From the NCBI GenBank assembly GCA_036924285.1, contig JAYKYS010000064.1:1-64000 (forward strand): a DNA stretch of 64,000 bases, in the 5' to 3' direction. Positions 12,901-25,622 of this stretch are shown one piece after another. Source of the DNA: Asterella californica. Its lineage: Eukaryota > Streptophyta > Marchantiopsida > Marchantiales > Aytoniaceae. The position numbers and the translations under genes were made by a program. Under the pieces are notes generated by a model. It made no database searches, was not told the DNA's origin, and was given only the letters and a program-made list of their open reading frames with translations. The stretch's first letter is position 1, and every line of letters starts with the position of its first letter.

Positions 12901-15900
12901 ATTTTAAGATTCATTGAAAAGGACAACAAAAAATTGATGCAAAAATTGAATGAATAGTTACTTAAAACTCTCCGTAAACTGATTAGGATTTAAGACTCAA
13001 ATAGATACTCTATCTGAGAACATTCCTTTTCGTATTTATTAGGAGTACCAAGCATATACGCAGGCACCTCTCCACTGAGTTCTTTGCAACAGCAGGTCCC
13101 AGTAGGCAGCTCTGACATGGCACCACTACCATCGCCCATGAAAGAGGCCTGAACCCTAATTGCTACTCAAGCTTGGGGGGTGCTGCTGCAGAACCTTGCT
13201 GGGCCGGGGCTGGATGCTGATATTGCCCTGCCCACACTGGAGACCCTCCATGCGCATGACACATTTGAACTTGATTTTGAGCTGAGCTGTCCTGGAGATC
13301 GGGACAGGGATTGTCCCGTTTGGGATCACACTGTGCAGTTGTTTGTCTGCTGCGAGGATCCATCTGGTCATGCAGCTCCATGTGAGTCATGTGACCCCAC
13401 ACTGTGGGTGGAGCCCTGCTCATCTTCTTCCTACTATCGTGGGAACTCAACTGGGTCTGCCAAAATGTGGCGGCAATCCTCGTCCTCTTCTGCTGCTTCT
13501 TTGGCTTTGCCTCAGTGTGGACGGGAGTTAGGGCGGTGGATCACCCCTTTCAGGTAAATCTGCCGCGCTTTGCACGCTATGCCCTCCATGCTTTGCACGC
13601 TATACCTCAGGTGTATGTAAACCCTTAAAAGAACCCTAGACCCTGATTGCCTCAGCTGTATTGCTCTGTCCTCCTCTATGCCTTTGTGCTCTGTTGTGAC
13701 AGTAAGCAACAGTGAGCCACAGCAGGTGACAAGTGGACTGAGTCATAGTGACATAGCATGGCAGGCTGCAGCTGTGCAGTAGATTTCTCATCAGAGATGG
13801 CAGTCAGTGCGTAGCCCATTACCCATCAGCTGCCCATCTTGCTTGGGAACAGAAGGTAGACACTCCTCTGGTGCATTTGTGCTCAACAGCCCTAGTCTTG
13901 GCATGCTGGTCTGTCTGAGAGTAGCTGCCATGCAGTGTCATCAACTGCTTTAGTTGTGCCCATGGCAGCTCTTGCAGCAACACCATGCGTGATTTGAAAG
14001 AATGCTGTTTCATCCCGTTTCTCGACAACCCTGACATGGTTTATTGCAGGCGGCGAATTGGCAGATGGCTGACTGATGTCACACCGTTGCTCCCCCTTTT
14101 GACCAGCCAGAAATGCCATTTCCATTTACAGACAGCCCCTTGGGCCCTTACCTGGACCCCCTCCCTGACCCTCCGCTTCAGCAACTCCACGACACTTCCC
14201 TCCTTGCACCCCCTTTCCAGCATACAAACCCCACAGAGCAGTGAGACCAGGTCACAACATGTGCATTTGCCCTCCCAAAAGGACAGCATGGAGTCTCTCA
14301 GCCAAACTTTGCAGTCCCAGGGCAGTCATATGCTGCTGCCTTTGAGCCAGGCTGTTAAGAGTGACAATGGCAGTGTATTACAGCATAGCTTACAGTGGTC
14401 AGACAATTCATTTGGAGCCCTAGACAGAAAACTGAAACCTCTCAGCATATTATCACTGTTTGATGGCGGAGATTTTGATGCTGAGTACAACAACAGGTAC
14501 AAGCCTGTGGAATTCAAGACACCACCTGGGATTGAAAAAGCACTCCTCGAAGCTGTTGTGACAGGTATGCTTCACATGGGGTCGGTAACATCACCATGGG
14601 CTTCAGTCATTTCCCACCATGTGCAGCCTATGGCAGTTGATCGTGTGCTCAGTTGGTTTGACATGCTCATCTGCATAGCCATCACATTGCACCTCGTGTA
14701 TGCTGAGGCAAGTGCAGATCTTGACAGACCGCAGCAGCACTGGTGCATTCTGGAAGCTGAGCTGCCGGGAAAACATAGGCTTATGCTGCAGCATCTGCTT
14801 TCTGGGGCCTGCCATGCCTGAAGTGAAGGTCGCATGTCAAGTTTCTCAAGTGCTGGCTGCAATATAGAGCTTGAGTACTTACCCTGAAGGCACAGCTCAG
14901 CAGTGAGACACGCGTGCAAAAGCGAAAATGCGCAAGTGTTTGGTGCAGGGCATGGCTATGACAACAATCAGTGTGCAGAGTTCTGTATCACTAGTCATCA
15001 CTTCATAATGAATGGCAAAGAGTATGTCCTCAACTTCACAGAGGCAGGCAAGCCTTGGGGCTGTGCAGACCAGGTGTGTATGTGTGTGCATGTGTAACCT
15101 GATTACTATAACCTGATTACCTTATGACAATTTGCCTCCCTTTGCCAGCAATCAGCTGCAACTCAGTCAACAGATCTCAACTGAAAGTGGTTCAAGTGAA
15201 AGTGCATCACATACACATTACACAGATTTTTATGTACAGATTTTGACATCGTTAATGCACCTTTTCTGCAACCTGGTTCTGCTGGTGCTGCCAGTCTTCT
15301 CATGACTGCCATAATCTGCTGTCCCGTAGGAGCTATTGACAGTGCTAGAGAATGATACGCTTAGTAACACAACCAGGTGCTTGTGCTCAAGATTTGCTAG
15401 CTACTACTGGTTGGTCAAGCTTGTGCTGCATTGTCATGCAATACATCAACTTTGCATCATGATAGTGGTACATATGCAATACTGCACTGCTGATGGCGCA
15501 GGTGCTGCAAGGGTCTGAGCCTAATGAGCATGGCACCTGGCAATATGGCAGAGGGGGTTGGTGTGACGGCCAGGAGGTAGTTTTGCATACTGTGTGATTC
15601 TACAGCTTTCCGCAATTGCTGGTGGAATGTAGTATCAAACTTGCGAATGAAAGCTTTGTGAGCACCAAAAACAACATGCATCAACCAATGCAAGGTGGCT
15701 GTTGTAAGATGCAGGTGGTCCTCATGTGAGTGTACATATACATGACTTGTGTGTATGCATGTCTGCAGGTGCGGCCATGGGTGGTGGACATTACTTGTGA
15801 CCTGGAAAGAGGTCACAACGCAATTCTGTAAGCTATCACGGCCTATTTCAGGGGCACAACCCACAACCAGAGGGACAGCCAGGCTTTATCATGATGCAAT

Positions 15901-15923
15901 CAAATGTAGTATTTTATGCATGA
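9188..15923 (+). CDS. Secreted PNGase F-like glycoasparaginase family protein, multi-exon
   Basis: The start ATG at 9188 opens a signal peptide (MWHCLILAVAVTICS...SSFAPG). Middle exons carry unassigned sequence, e.g. DATSVKHFIKKIPDEVH (9540-9610), WIPSLLREWKSP (10100-10135), CKPCGNSSLEGQVAL (10855-10900) and VPGHYAGINEQGKLIELG (12511-12565). The C-terminal part is the recognisable one: CPVWDH near 13310, GRELGRWITPF (exon ending 13553), GRWLTDVTPLLPLL (exon 14050-14574), GHGYDNNQCAEFC with NGKEY (exon 14949-15073), NEHGTWQYGRGGWCDGQE (exon 15502-15576) and VRPWVVDIT (exon from 15769). These match the paired jelly-roll domains of peptide-N-glycosidase F, which removes N-glycans from Asn. Near 15822 one T is missing from a T run; with it the frame continues through SYHGLFQGHNPQ to FYA and TGA at 15921-15923. 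Membership of all upstream exons in one gene is inferred. Confidence 0.68.
9855..9914 (+). repeat. (GCT)n / (CTG)n microsatellite
   Basis: About 19 consecutive CTG units in an intron or intergenic stretch between two exon candidates of the PNGase F-like gene. Confidence 0.9.
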
Positions 15924-16673
15924 TTGAGGAAGACGACTGTCCATATCGTGCACCTGGTCTGTTTACATATGAACCAAGATGGCAGCATGTCATGATGGGC
16001 ATTATGACAGACATAAGGCGGGGCAGCTGGCAAGTGCATCAGGATGAAAGACATGCCTCTGTCTTCTCGGCCTGGTTACATCACATGTAATCATTATGTC
16101 TAGGTCTCGCAATGTAGGTATATTGGTTGAGACATAGTCACTACAACCTGATTTGAGGGAGAACACGGGAGAGCTCAGACAATTTTGACTGAGACGTGCA
16201 GCAAGTTGGCTAGCAGACCTGGACCAAATAGTCTTGCATTGCCACAGCCTGGATTATGACAAGGTGTTCCCAGACTTTGACAAAGGCAGCTTGAAGTTGC
16301 AGCCTTACACAGCATAGAGAGCTGCAAGAGTTACAACCTTACCACAAAAACCAGGTGCGCACAACAGCAACTGCAACCAGATTGATGCCATGCACAAGTA
16401 CTGTACACGAAAGACTAGCTAGCAACAGTCAAGGTACATGCGCACAATTGCTGCATATAAAGTCGTCTGGGATAGACCCAGCATCTGGAACACCTTGGCA
16501 ACGTGTGTGCAGCCAAAACACCACATACTTCGCACTCGACCATGCGCTCACCATCATCAAACCTTTGTGCCACATGTGCAGCTTACAACCCAATCCTCAA
16601 AACCACCTGCAGTACAGTGTCACATATTGTAAGCAGGGCTTTTGGCTGAAGCCATCAAATGAGTATTGGTGAG
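15924..16673. other. Intergenic between converging genes
   Basis: No conserved coding sequence recognised. A TGTAA pentamer at 16086-16090 is a possible poly(A) signal for the PNGase F-like gene. The left part may also hold terminal exons of the minus-strand gene to the right, which I could not delimit. Confidence 0.4.
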
Positions 16674-19600
16674 TCAATTATCAAACACGGCACTTGCAGC
16701 CATGATCATGTACAGTGCTTCTGCAGTCATTGTGCAGTATGAGGCACAGAAAGAATTGCAGCCAGAAAACACACCAGCATGTCTCAGGTGGGGGGCAAGC
16801 TCTATATCAGTTCCTGTCAAACTGACAACAGTGTTGTCCATAACATTGCTGCCAACTTTGGCACGCAATTCCCCTGCCTCCAAGCCTGTCAAATCAGTCA
16901 CCTGCACAGCAAGCAATGTATTACACCTTCTGACACCCATTCCAAGGCTGATCTCTGACACCCATTCCAAGGCTGATCAGTTGCAGCAGCGAGAAGAGCA
17001 GGTACAGGAACCGGCTGTCATGGCATGGCATTGTTTGTAGCAGAGTCACACAGCAAATTCAAACTAGCTAGACACTGATTTGTACTGTCTACTACCACAA
17101 GATGCCGTCAGGAGTTCTGTAACAACATTGCTGAAATTGCAGAGCAGCTCATCCTGTACAGTGCGCTCTGGTGCTGAATCGATGCACCTGCATGTATGCA
17201 CGCCAGCTGGATGCACAACAGCAACATAGATGTCACACAGAAAGACTGGCAAAGCTGTACAGAAAGGCTAAGGAGGCAGAGCGACCTGCCAGTGCTCTAG
17301 CATTGAATAGATGCCGGCCATGTGCTCCTCAGCAGCCTTCTTCACCATGCTGAGGGGGGTGCCGCGAGCCACCAGCAGGGGTTCCACAGGGGGCGGCAAG
17401 CTCGCTGCCCACCCCGGCCCCCCTGCCTGTACCTCTGACGCTGGAAACCTGCTTGAGTTACAAGAAGCTTGAAACAATAAACACATTACCCAGCATGTAC
17501 ATTCTGTGATGGGCATCATGTCAATCCAGATCCCGACAACAAAACAAGGGAGGGATGCAATCAGCGCCAAAGCACTGGCAGCCATGTGCATGACACCAGG
17601 TCATTACCACACTCTGTTTCTGCACTGAGATGCTGCATTTGCCAGGCACTATCATGCACAGAAGCAGTGTGGACAGTGTTACCTTGACTGGTAGGTCACA
17701 AGGCATGTCAGTACAGTATACACCACCACAAAGACAAAAGCATTTTACAGTGTCTGCTTAACAGCCATTGCTTCCACGCCTACTGGTCTGCCTCTTTGGT
17801 GAGCATACCTGGCAGATGCAGACTGTAGAGCAGCAGAGGTTGGGTGAGCAGCGTGCAGCGGCTGCAGCAATATCCTCCTCAGGCAGCATGACTTGAAGCA
17901 GCAAGCGCACCTGACCAGGGCTGCCTGCAGCAGCCTCAAGGGCACTTGAGCTGGTGTGACCTGCAGAAAGGCAGCAGGCATATCATCGATTATGAGAGCA
18001 TGGGCTAATGAGCAGTGATGTAGAGGTGCAGATGTGGACAATAAACTAAACAACTTTCTGTACATGATCCAGCAGCAGCAACCATGCTGAGTACTTGCTA
18101 ACAGTGGTGCGGATGCAGGACTGATGTGCAACATATCTGTATTCATGCAAAGGCTTTGGAGGGTTTCCAGCAAGGCCAGCAATACCAGTGGGTGGCAGGG
18201 CTAGGGGCAAGTGCCCCTTGTAGTCCTTGACAAAGTGCTTGACATCACGCAAGGCCTGCACATCTGCTGCCAGACCGCCCAGCTTCAGTCTGCCCTTGCG
18301 CTTCTCTATGACACGATCAGCCTGTGTCCGCACACACATTACCATTTCCTGGAGGCTACCCTGTGTTACATGGATTGTCACCATACAGACTGGCTTGCCA
18401 GAGCTACTGTAAAATACAACAGTAAACACAGGCAGGTACAAAGGGTGCAGGGCCCTGGCTCTTGGGAGACCCCGTTTGCCCTCATGTTGGAGGGGGTGAA
18501 GGAAAGGAAGAAAGGGCAGGGGGAAGTTGGTAGGCAACACTGTGATTCTGAGGGTATGGCATCAGGTGCAACAGCAACAAAGCAGCTGTCAGGTCTGCTT
18601 TAGGAAGGCTTCCTGCTGGAAGGAAATTTTGGCACGGAAGGCTTGCCAAGACAACAGTCAATCTTGTGCTGCTTTGCAGGAATGAGGATGTGTTGACAGT
18701 GACCAGACTGAAGATGTAAGGGTGAGTGGACAGCCTCTTCCAGATCAGTGATGATGGCACAGGCATAGGAACAACATGCAAAGAGCAGACTGAGTGCCAA
18801 CCTCGACTTCAGATGAGGCAGGCACAAGCCCAGCTGCAGTGCCTTGACCATAGACAGGGTGACCAGCTGGGTCCAGCACCACTGCCGGCTGGTGCACAAT
18901 CTCGTGCCCCACAGCTGGGGCATAGCACCTGATCACACGTACACCTTCCACAATCGGCCTTGACAAACAGCTCTGGCATGGTTGATCATGCAGACGAAAG
19001 TGGCAGCAGTCAGGAGCTGGCTGGGCAAGATGCCCTTTTCCTTTGATGAATAGCAGCATGCCATGCAAGGTGCTGCTGTTTCACTGATGACCAGCAACAA
19101 TGTGCTGCTGCAGCAGCCTTTGCATGACACAACAGCAGCAAGAGCAGCAAAATGGTTCACATCCTAAGATGCAAATCGTGAACACCAGCTACAGGCTGCT
19201 ACATAGCAAGCGTTTGTAGCCAGGACAAGTTTGAAGTGTGAGGTGTGAGAGAAAGTGCCGACTGGACATGGCGCGGACCTGAGTACATTGTTGAAGAGGT
19301 ACACGAGGTCACACAGAACCTGATCTCGGGGGGTCACCCCGCCCTGGGGGTGGAAGGGGCCCCCAGGCTGCAGGCTTTGCCAAGGCTGTGGGGTCAGAAG
19401 CACGGGTGGTTGGGTGGAAGCCTGCAGAACAGCAACCATGTGGAAAGAAGGCAGTCATTGTTGCACAATCCTCAGTGCAGTCACAGCTTGGCTTAGATGC
19501 AGCTGCTAAGCAAGTAACATGACAGGTACTGGACCTTTCTTTGACAGGGGTTGGGGGAGCAGGGAGAGGGGGTTGCAAGTGAGGGGGCGAGGGGTTGAAA

Positions 19601-20727
19601 GCGTACAGCACATGCTCATGATCATCGTCAGGAGCTTGCCTGAAGAGATGACGTGCCTGTCATGATATGCACATTGTAACCAGACAGGCCTTGTGACATT
19701 GTGCCATCGTGGAAGAAGGAGCACTTGTGGGGCAAAACAAGACCATGGATGATGTGATGGGAGCCTGTGTAAGCAGCCTGATGAAGGCCTTCCAGAAGAT
19801 GTTGTCACCAATCTTGCTGTATGGTATGAGTCAGGCTGACCAATGCTACTAAGGCATCAATGTGTGCTGCCAGCTGTGCTTGTCAATGCTTGTAACACGC
19901 AGGCAAAATCTCTGCTGCAGGACATGAGTCCTGCTGGTGATGTGGGCCTGTTGTGGGCAGCACAGATACAGGAGGGGCTTTACCAGAGCAAGGGAGGGTG
20001 CAGTAGGGCGGCAACTGGCAGCAGGGCGTGCCCTGGAAGGCCCTGCCCTCCTGTCTCTAGCTCCTGCCTGGTTGTAGTCCACCACTGCCTGTACCGTATG
20101 ATGAAGGGAACCTTTGCAGCAAACACTGACTAGCTGTTGCTTACTGCTTATAACATGCGGCCAAGTTGCTGCTTATTCATGACTGTTTGCTGCTACTGCC
20201 AAGGCAGCCACTGATGATTACTGTTTCTGAATGCTGCACTGGTTGCACAATGCTGCATTGATACAGAGTCGCAACAGCGTTTCAGGCTGAATCATACAAA
20301 CACACTATCTACAGAGTGCTGCACTGAATGCCCAACATCTGTGACATCAAACAGTTCCTGTGCTGGCCCCATGGTTGCTGTGCATAGCATGCAAGAGGAT
20401 CACCAATACAATGAAGAGCATGCAAAGTATAACAGCATGTGACTGCTTGCTGGCCTTCTACTGCTGTCAGCTAGGTAGACAAGCCCAAATCTCAGTCAAA
20501 TCTGCAAGGTCAGTAAATTCCAATCAAAACCCTATGTGCAGTACTCATAGCAAGCGATTGCAATATAGAGTATACCTTAGAGCGCAACCTAGAGTGAGAC
20601 AGGGGCATGGCTGCCATCTGCCCATCAGGCCCCTGTGCTGTTGAGCACTTGTCCCCGCGTACAGAGACCCCTGTACCCCATGCTGTGACCCACCCTGCTG
20701 TGTGTGAGCTTAGCCTTCCCCTTGCGT

Positions 20728-20763
<36 letters not shown>

Positions 20764-21542
20764 GAAGCTGCTGGGCCAGCTGCTGAATCAGCTGGGTAGT
20801 AAGGACTCACTTTGTCAGCAGCATGGGTCAGATGCAACTTGTGGACACGCTTACCCGACTTGGCAGGAGCTGTTTGAGTGCTATGATAGTTCCACGAAGC
20901 TGACTTGGCTTTGGCGTGCAGGCCTGCATGGCAAGAGTGCACCAGTTCTGGCAAGTTCAGTTCATGCTTGGAGATGCTAGGCAACACACCTCTGAATCTA
21001 AGTGTACAGACCCAATACCGCACACATTCTGTGCGTCTCAGTCACCAATATGTATGGTGTTGCAAGGCTAGGCCTAAAACCCTGAGATGCAGAATGTATT
21101 ACACGCTTGAAGCGGTTTGTATTCACTGGGGATGTGTTTATTTCTGCAGCCTAGAGCAAGCAATTTGATTGAAAAGCTGTGGGGTCTGCAGACAGATGTG
21201 CACCATTATCAAAGCCAACCAGACAGACAAACAAAAAGCCAGGCAGGCAGGCAAGCAGACAGACTGACAGGTACGCAAGACCAGACTGACATCAGAAACA
21301 GCAAGTAGCTATGAAAGACACAACAGACTACACAGACAGGGCTCACTTTGTCTCAACAGCAGCCACAATTGAGACAGATGGCATTGCACACCTGGCATAG
21401 ACTGAGCAGGAGCGCTCTTTCGCAGCACCTTGTTTGCTGCCACACTTGCTGCAGTTGCATCTTGTGGTGGCAGGCCAGCCGACAGTCTAGGAGCTGGTTT
21501 CTCGGTCTTGGCCCTCTTGTGACTCCTGCATTCACTGTGCAT
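16674..21542 (-). CDS. Unrecognised multi-exon gene
   Basis: Minus-strand coding stretches look like exons because they are flanked by plausible splice sites and have non-repetitive protein-like composition. In gene order: 21542-21400 (KRAKTEKPAPRLSAGLPPQ, possible start MHSECRSHK); about 20870-20780 (SGKRVHKLHLTHAADKV); about 19420-19260 (DLVYLFNNVLRSAPC); about 19010-18810 (HARAVCQGRLW, GHEIVHQPAVVLDPAGH); about 18430-18120 (FYSSSGKPVCMVTIHV, LGGLAADVQALRDVKHF); about 17960-17810 (LLLQVMLPEEDIAAAA); about 17440-17285 (MVKKAAEEHMAGIYSML); about 16900-16780 (NVMDNTVVSLTGTDIELAP). I do not recognise the family and assign no function. It might be more than one gene, and neither end is secure. 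The basic N-terminus would suit a nuclear protein, but that is a guess. Confidence 0.4.
16929..16978. repeat. Perfect 25-bp tandem duplication
   Basis: The unit beginning TCTGACACCCATTCCAAGG occurs twice back to back at 16929-16953 and 16954-16978. It lies next to an exon candidate of the unrecognised minus-strand gene. Confidence 0.9.
20726..20766. repeat. (CAG)n tract
   Basis: About 10 CAG units interrupted by one CAA. On the minus strand the longest reading is poly-Ala, on the plus strand poly-Gln. Coding status is uncertain. Confidence 0.8.
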
Positions 21543-21757
21543 GTGCGGTCACAATTATTCTCCCAATGAGGTGCTCAGATCTCAAACACCAAGGGATCTA
21601 TTTATACCAGCATGCTGCTTTCACTGTAAGGGGCCCCATATTTTAGTTGGTTATTATATGTTGATACAAGCGCATTCTAGTCGGTATCAGGTCCTAGCTA
21701 GGTGCGTACAATAGCAATCAACTGTCTCCAGGCTCCAAGCATTACTCTCTAGCTGCT

Positions 21758-24700
21758 TCACTGCGTTAGGCCACCAAACCTTTTCCTTTTTCTGCCCCAG
21801 TCAGCATCCCTCACAAATTCACGTTCATCTGCATAGGAGGGGCGACAGCCAACCATGTAAGAATACCTGTACACTTGCTCCTCTTTTGGCTTGGCGCCCA
21901 CGCCTCGGAGCTTGCTGCCTGCCTGCTCTTCAGCCTGCCTGCTCTCCTCTTGCATGTGCAAAGGCTTGGTGGCTGTGCGCTTGCGCTTGCCCTTCCCAAG
22001 CCCAAAGGCAATTCTGATGCATACCCACTTGGCTGCTCATCGTGCGCATGGATTTCACCTTGCACTGGAGATGCTCCAGGCTCCTTTTTGGCATCAAGCG
22101 CTGGTTTCCTTCAATGGCAGAAGACCGTGTAACTGCTGTGGCGTGCTGTTTGGTGCCAACAGCAGACATTTTGCCTTTGCTGACAGAGTGTGCTGGAAGG
22201 CCCTTTGTGTGGCCTTTGCTGCCAGATGCCTTCTTGCCTTTGGCAGATGGGCCAAGAGGCAGTTCCAGCTCTGAAGGTTCCCACCTGCTGTCAGCAGCCT
22301 TCTTGCCGTTCCTAAGAGCCCCAGCAACTTGCTTTGGCCCTTCCGCCTTCTGCTCAGTGTTGGTCCCAGCCAGTGCTGCCCCTTTGCTCTTGCCCTTGCC
22401 AGCAGTCAAAGAGGTACGTACCTCCTGCTTGGAATGTGGCTTCACATGGACCCCTTTAGCTGCAGGGGGTTCCAATGCATGTTCACTCCCTTCTGCTTTG
22501 ATTGGTTGCCGCAAAGACCGTCGCTGCTGCTGCTGCTGCTGACTTGACAAGGTAGCTGCCTTCTGAGAAGGCCCTGCCTGCTGACCCTGTCCTTCACTCT
22601 TCTTCACTTGGGTGTCTGTGTCTGTGTGCGTGGCGCGCATGGGACGAGGGAGCTGTCTTGTGGCAGCCTGACTGTCAGTCACCAGCGTAGTAGGCTGTTT
22701 GCCTTTTGTACTGCCTCCCTTGCTGGCTGTTGTAGGGAGGTGCGTATCAGGAGTTGAATGCTGGCAGCCATTCTGCTGTGGCTTGCTGCTGGCAGCCTGC
22801 AAGGCACAGAAGAATGAGGAACGCATGCAAGACCAGCTGTACAAGCAAGCCTTTTCACTGTTATCAGCAGTGCATACAGCAACAAGATTGGGCTGTCCAG
22901 TGCAAGCAGGATAGGGTTTGCGTTGCTGATGATGAGGCAGGGTGAGATGCACAGCATGACCTCGAAGTGTTGACTTTGGCACACAGTGGCAAGATATTGC
23001 CTCGACAGCATACACACAAAGGAATAACCACTGCAACATGCTAGAATGTAAGCATAGTATTTGCCTATGGCACTACTCCTGCTCGAATGCAGCACAATCT
23101 GTCTGACCTGTGGAGTGTTTTTGGCAGTGAGGTTGGGGTCAGAGCGCAGCATGATGTCAGGGTCATCAAGGGCTTCCATAACTTCCACCCCAGAATGGCG
23201 TGTCCTGCGCCGCTGTGGGGCTCCACCTGCAGTGTGCCTGTCCATGTTATCAACTGGTATGACATTCAGAATAACGGCATGTCAAACTTACAGGGGGATC
23301 AACAAGAGACACAGAGACTGCTCTTTGCAGCTCATCATGATGAACCAGGTGAGCAAAGAGCAAATGTTGTCTGTCCAAGCAACAGCAAAACGGGCTTGCA
23401 GAACTGGCAGATGTGTTGAGAGGTTGCTGCAGGAGTTGAATCATACACAATAATACCTGAACAATAAGGTAGAAAAGTCTATGCAGAAGGCATTTGTAAC
23501 AAGGGCGCCTGCATTGGCGTCCATTGGACTACAGTGGCTGCCAGCAGAGAGGTGGTGAAGCAGCAGATGCTGCACACGCCATTACAAGTTGTGCCTCACC
23601 TGTACCATCACCACCAGATTCCTGTGCAGCCTCCTGAACCTGCTTGCCTGCTCCAGCTGCTGAAGCTTTTGAGACCGTTTGCTGACCAGCACCTTCTGGC
23701 GCTGTCAGCCGTCGCCGCTTTGGCTGCTTCTTGTGAGAGCGCTTAGCAGGAGGCTGCTGCTGCTGCTGCTGCTGCGAGGTTGGGCCAGGAGTTTTGTGTG
23801 TGTCTGGCAGGCCTGCAGCCTTAGGCGCACCATTGTGTTTTGCAGCAGCCTTTATGGCTGGCTTGGCAGACCTGGACTTGGCTGCTGCATGCTTTGCAGC
23901 AGATGACCTGGTTGCAGGTGGGGCCAGCATTGCCTCCTCCTGATCAGTACTTGGAGCAGCTTCTGCAGCAGCTTCTGCGGCAGCTTTTGTGGCTTCTTGA
24001 GGAGCAACTTTTGTAGCACTTCCTGTTTGGGGATCTGTGCTGTCTTGTGCAGGTCCCTTGCCACGCCTGCTGCGGCGAGGCTGCAGAGGTAAGTCTTCAG
24101 CTGTGTCAGCAGTGCCAAACTGCAACTCCTGCTGTACTGGACCAGCTGCTTGCTGGGCATCCCCCATTTCAACATCAGGTGCCTGCTGTGCTTGCTGAGC
24201 CTCATGCAATGCAGAGTCAGATGCCTGCTGAGGCTCAGGGCTCTTGGCGTCGGTGGCCTGCTGTGCATGCTGGGTTGCTGCAACATCAACGTCAGGGGTT
24301 TGCTGTGGCCCCAGCACCTCAACAACATGTTCCTGCTGTGCATGCTGTGTCTGGCTAGTATCAGGTTCAGACACCTGCTGTGGCTTCTCCACCTCCTCAA
24401 TTTGAATATCAGGCACATTCTGGGCAACATCCATTTCAATGTCAGATGCCTGCCGTGCATGCTGGGCTTCCTCAGACTGATCATCAGACATCTGCTGCGT
24501 ACACTGGGCTTCCTCAGTTTGGACACCAGAGGCCTGCTGTGCATGCTGAGCTTTCTTAGCTTGGGCATCTGACGCCTGCTGTGCGTGGTGAGGTTCCTTC
24601 AAATCATCACTGTACCTCCGCATTGCCTGCTGTGCCTGCTGCATCTGTGGCAGCTCATTAACAGCCGTATGCTCTGCACGCTGAGCGTCATCAGACACCA

Positions 24701-25555
24701 GAGACCGACCATGGACAGCCTCAGGGCCATCACTGTGGCTGCCTTGCAGACCAGACAGCACAGGCCTGCCGCTTGGGCTCTGTGAGACATGCTCAGCATC
24801 TGCCATGGCACAGGCAGCCGGCAAGTTGTGATGCAACTCAGTCTGAGGTGAGAAGCCACTACTGTCAGGCTCAGCCGGCTGCCCCTTGCTCCTGGTTTCA
24901 GTGCTGCCTTGGTGCTGAGCGTCTGTATTGTCTGCCATGACACCTGCAGTATCAGGAGCCTGCTGTGCCTGCTGAGCAGGTTTCACCGTGAGCAAACATT
25001 CTGGCTCTGCACCTTGGGTGCTCTGAGCTGCTGCCTGCTTGATTGAAGCAGCCTCAAGGTAGGCCACACTGGAGCCTTGCTGTGCTTGTAGACTTGCCTC
25101 GTGCTGTGCATTCTCAACATCCACGCTTGCTTTGCCTTGCAGCATGTGAACCTGCCCAGTCAAGATCCTCTGCTCTTCGTCCTTGCTTGCTGGTGCGTGA
25201 TCATTACTGCAGGCACTTGCATGCGAACTGGAGTGCGGGCTGGCAACAGGCAGGTGTTGATCAGGGACGATTGACTGCACAGAGGGCTGAGCCAGATCAG
25301 GTGAAGGTTGAGAAACAGTAAGCTGCTCTGGGTCTGCAGACTGAGTCAAGGTCAGTGCCCGGTTGTTTGGAGGTAGTGACCCTTGCTCAGGCTGAAGCTG
25401 ATGCCCTGGCTGAGGCTGAGGCTGTGTGGGTTGAGGCTCAGGCTCAGCCTCAGGTTGAGGATTGAGGTACTGGCTCCACATGTTGTGATCATTGAGCTGC
25501 TCGTCGCCGCTCTCATTGCCGCTACCAAGCTGGCCGCTGATTATTGCTGCCGATG

Positions 25556-25622
<67 letters not shown>

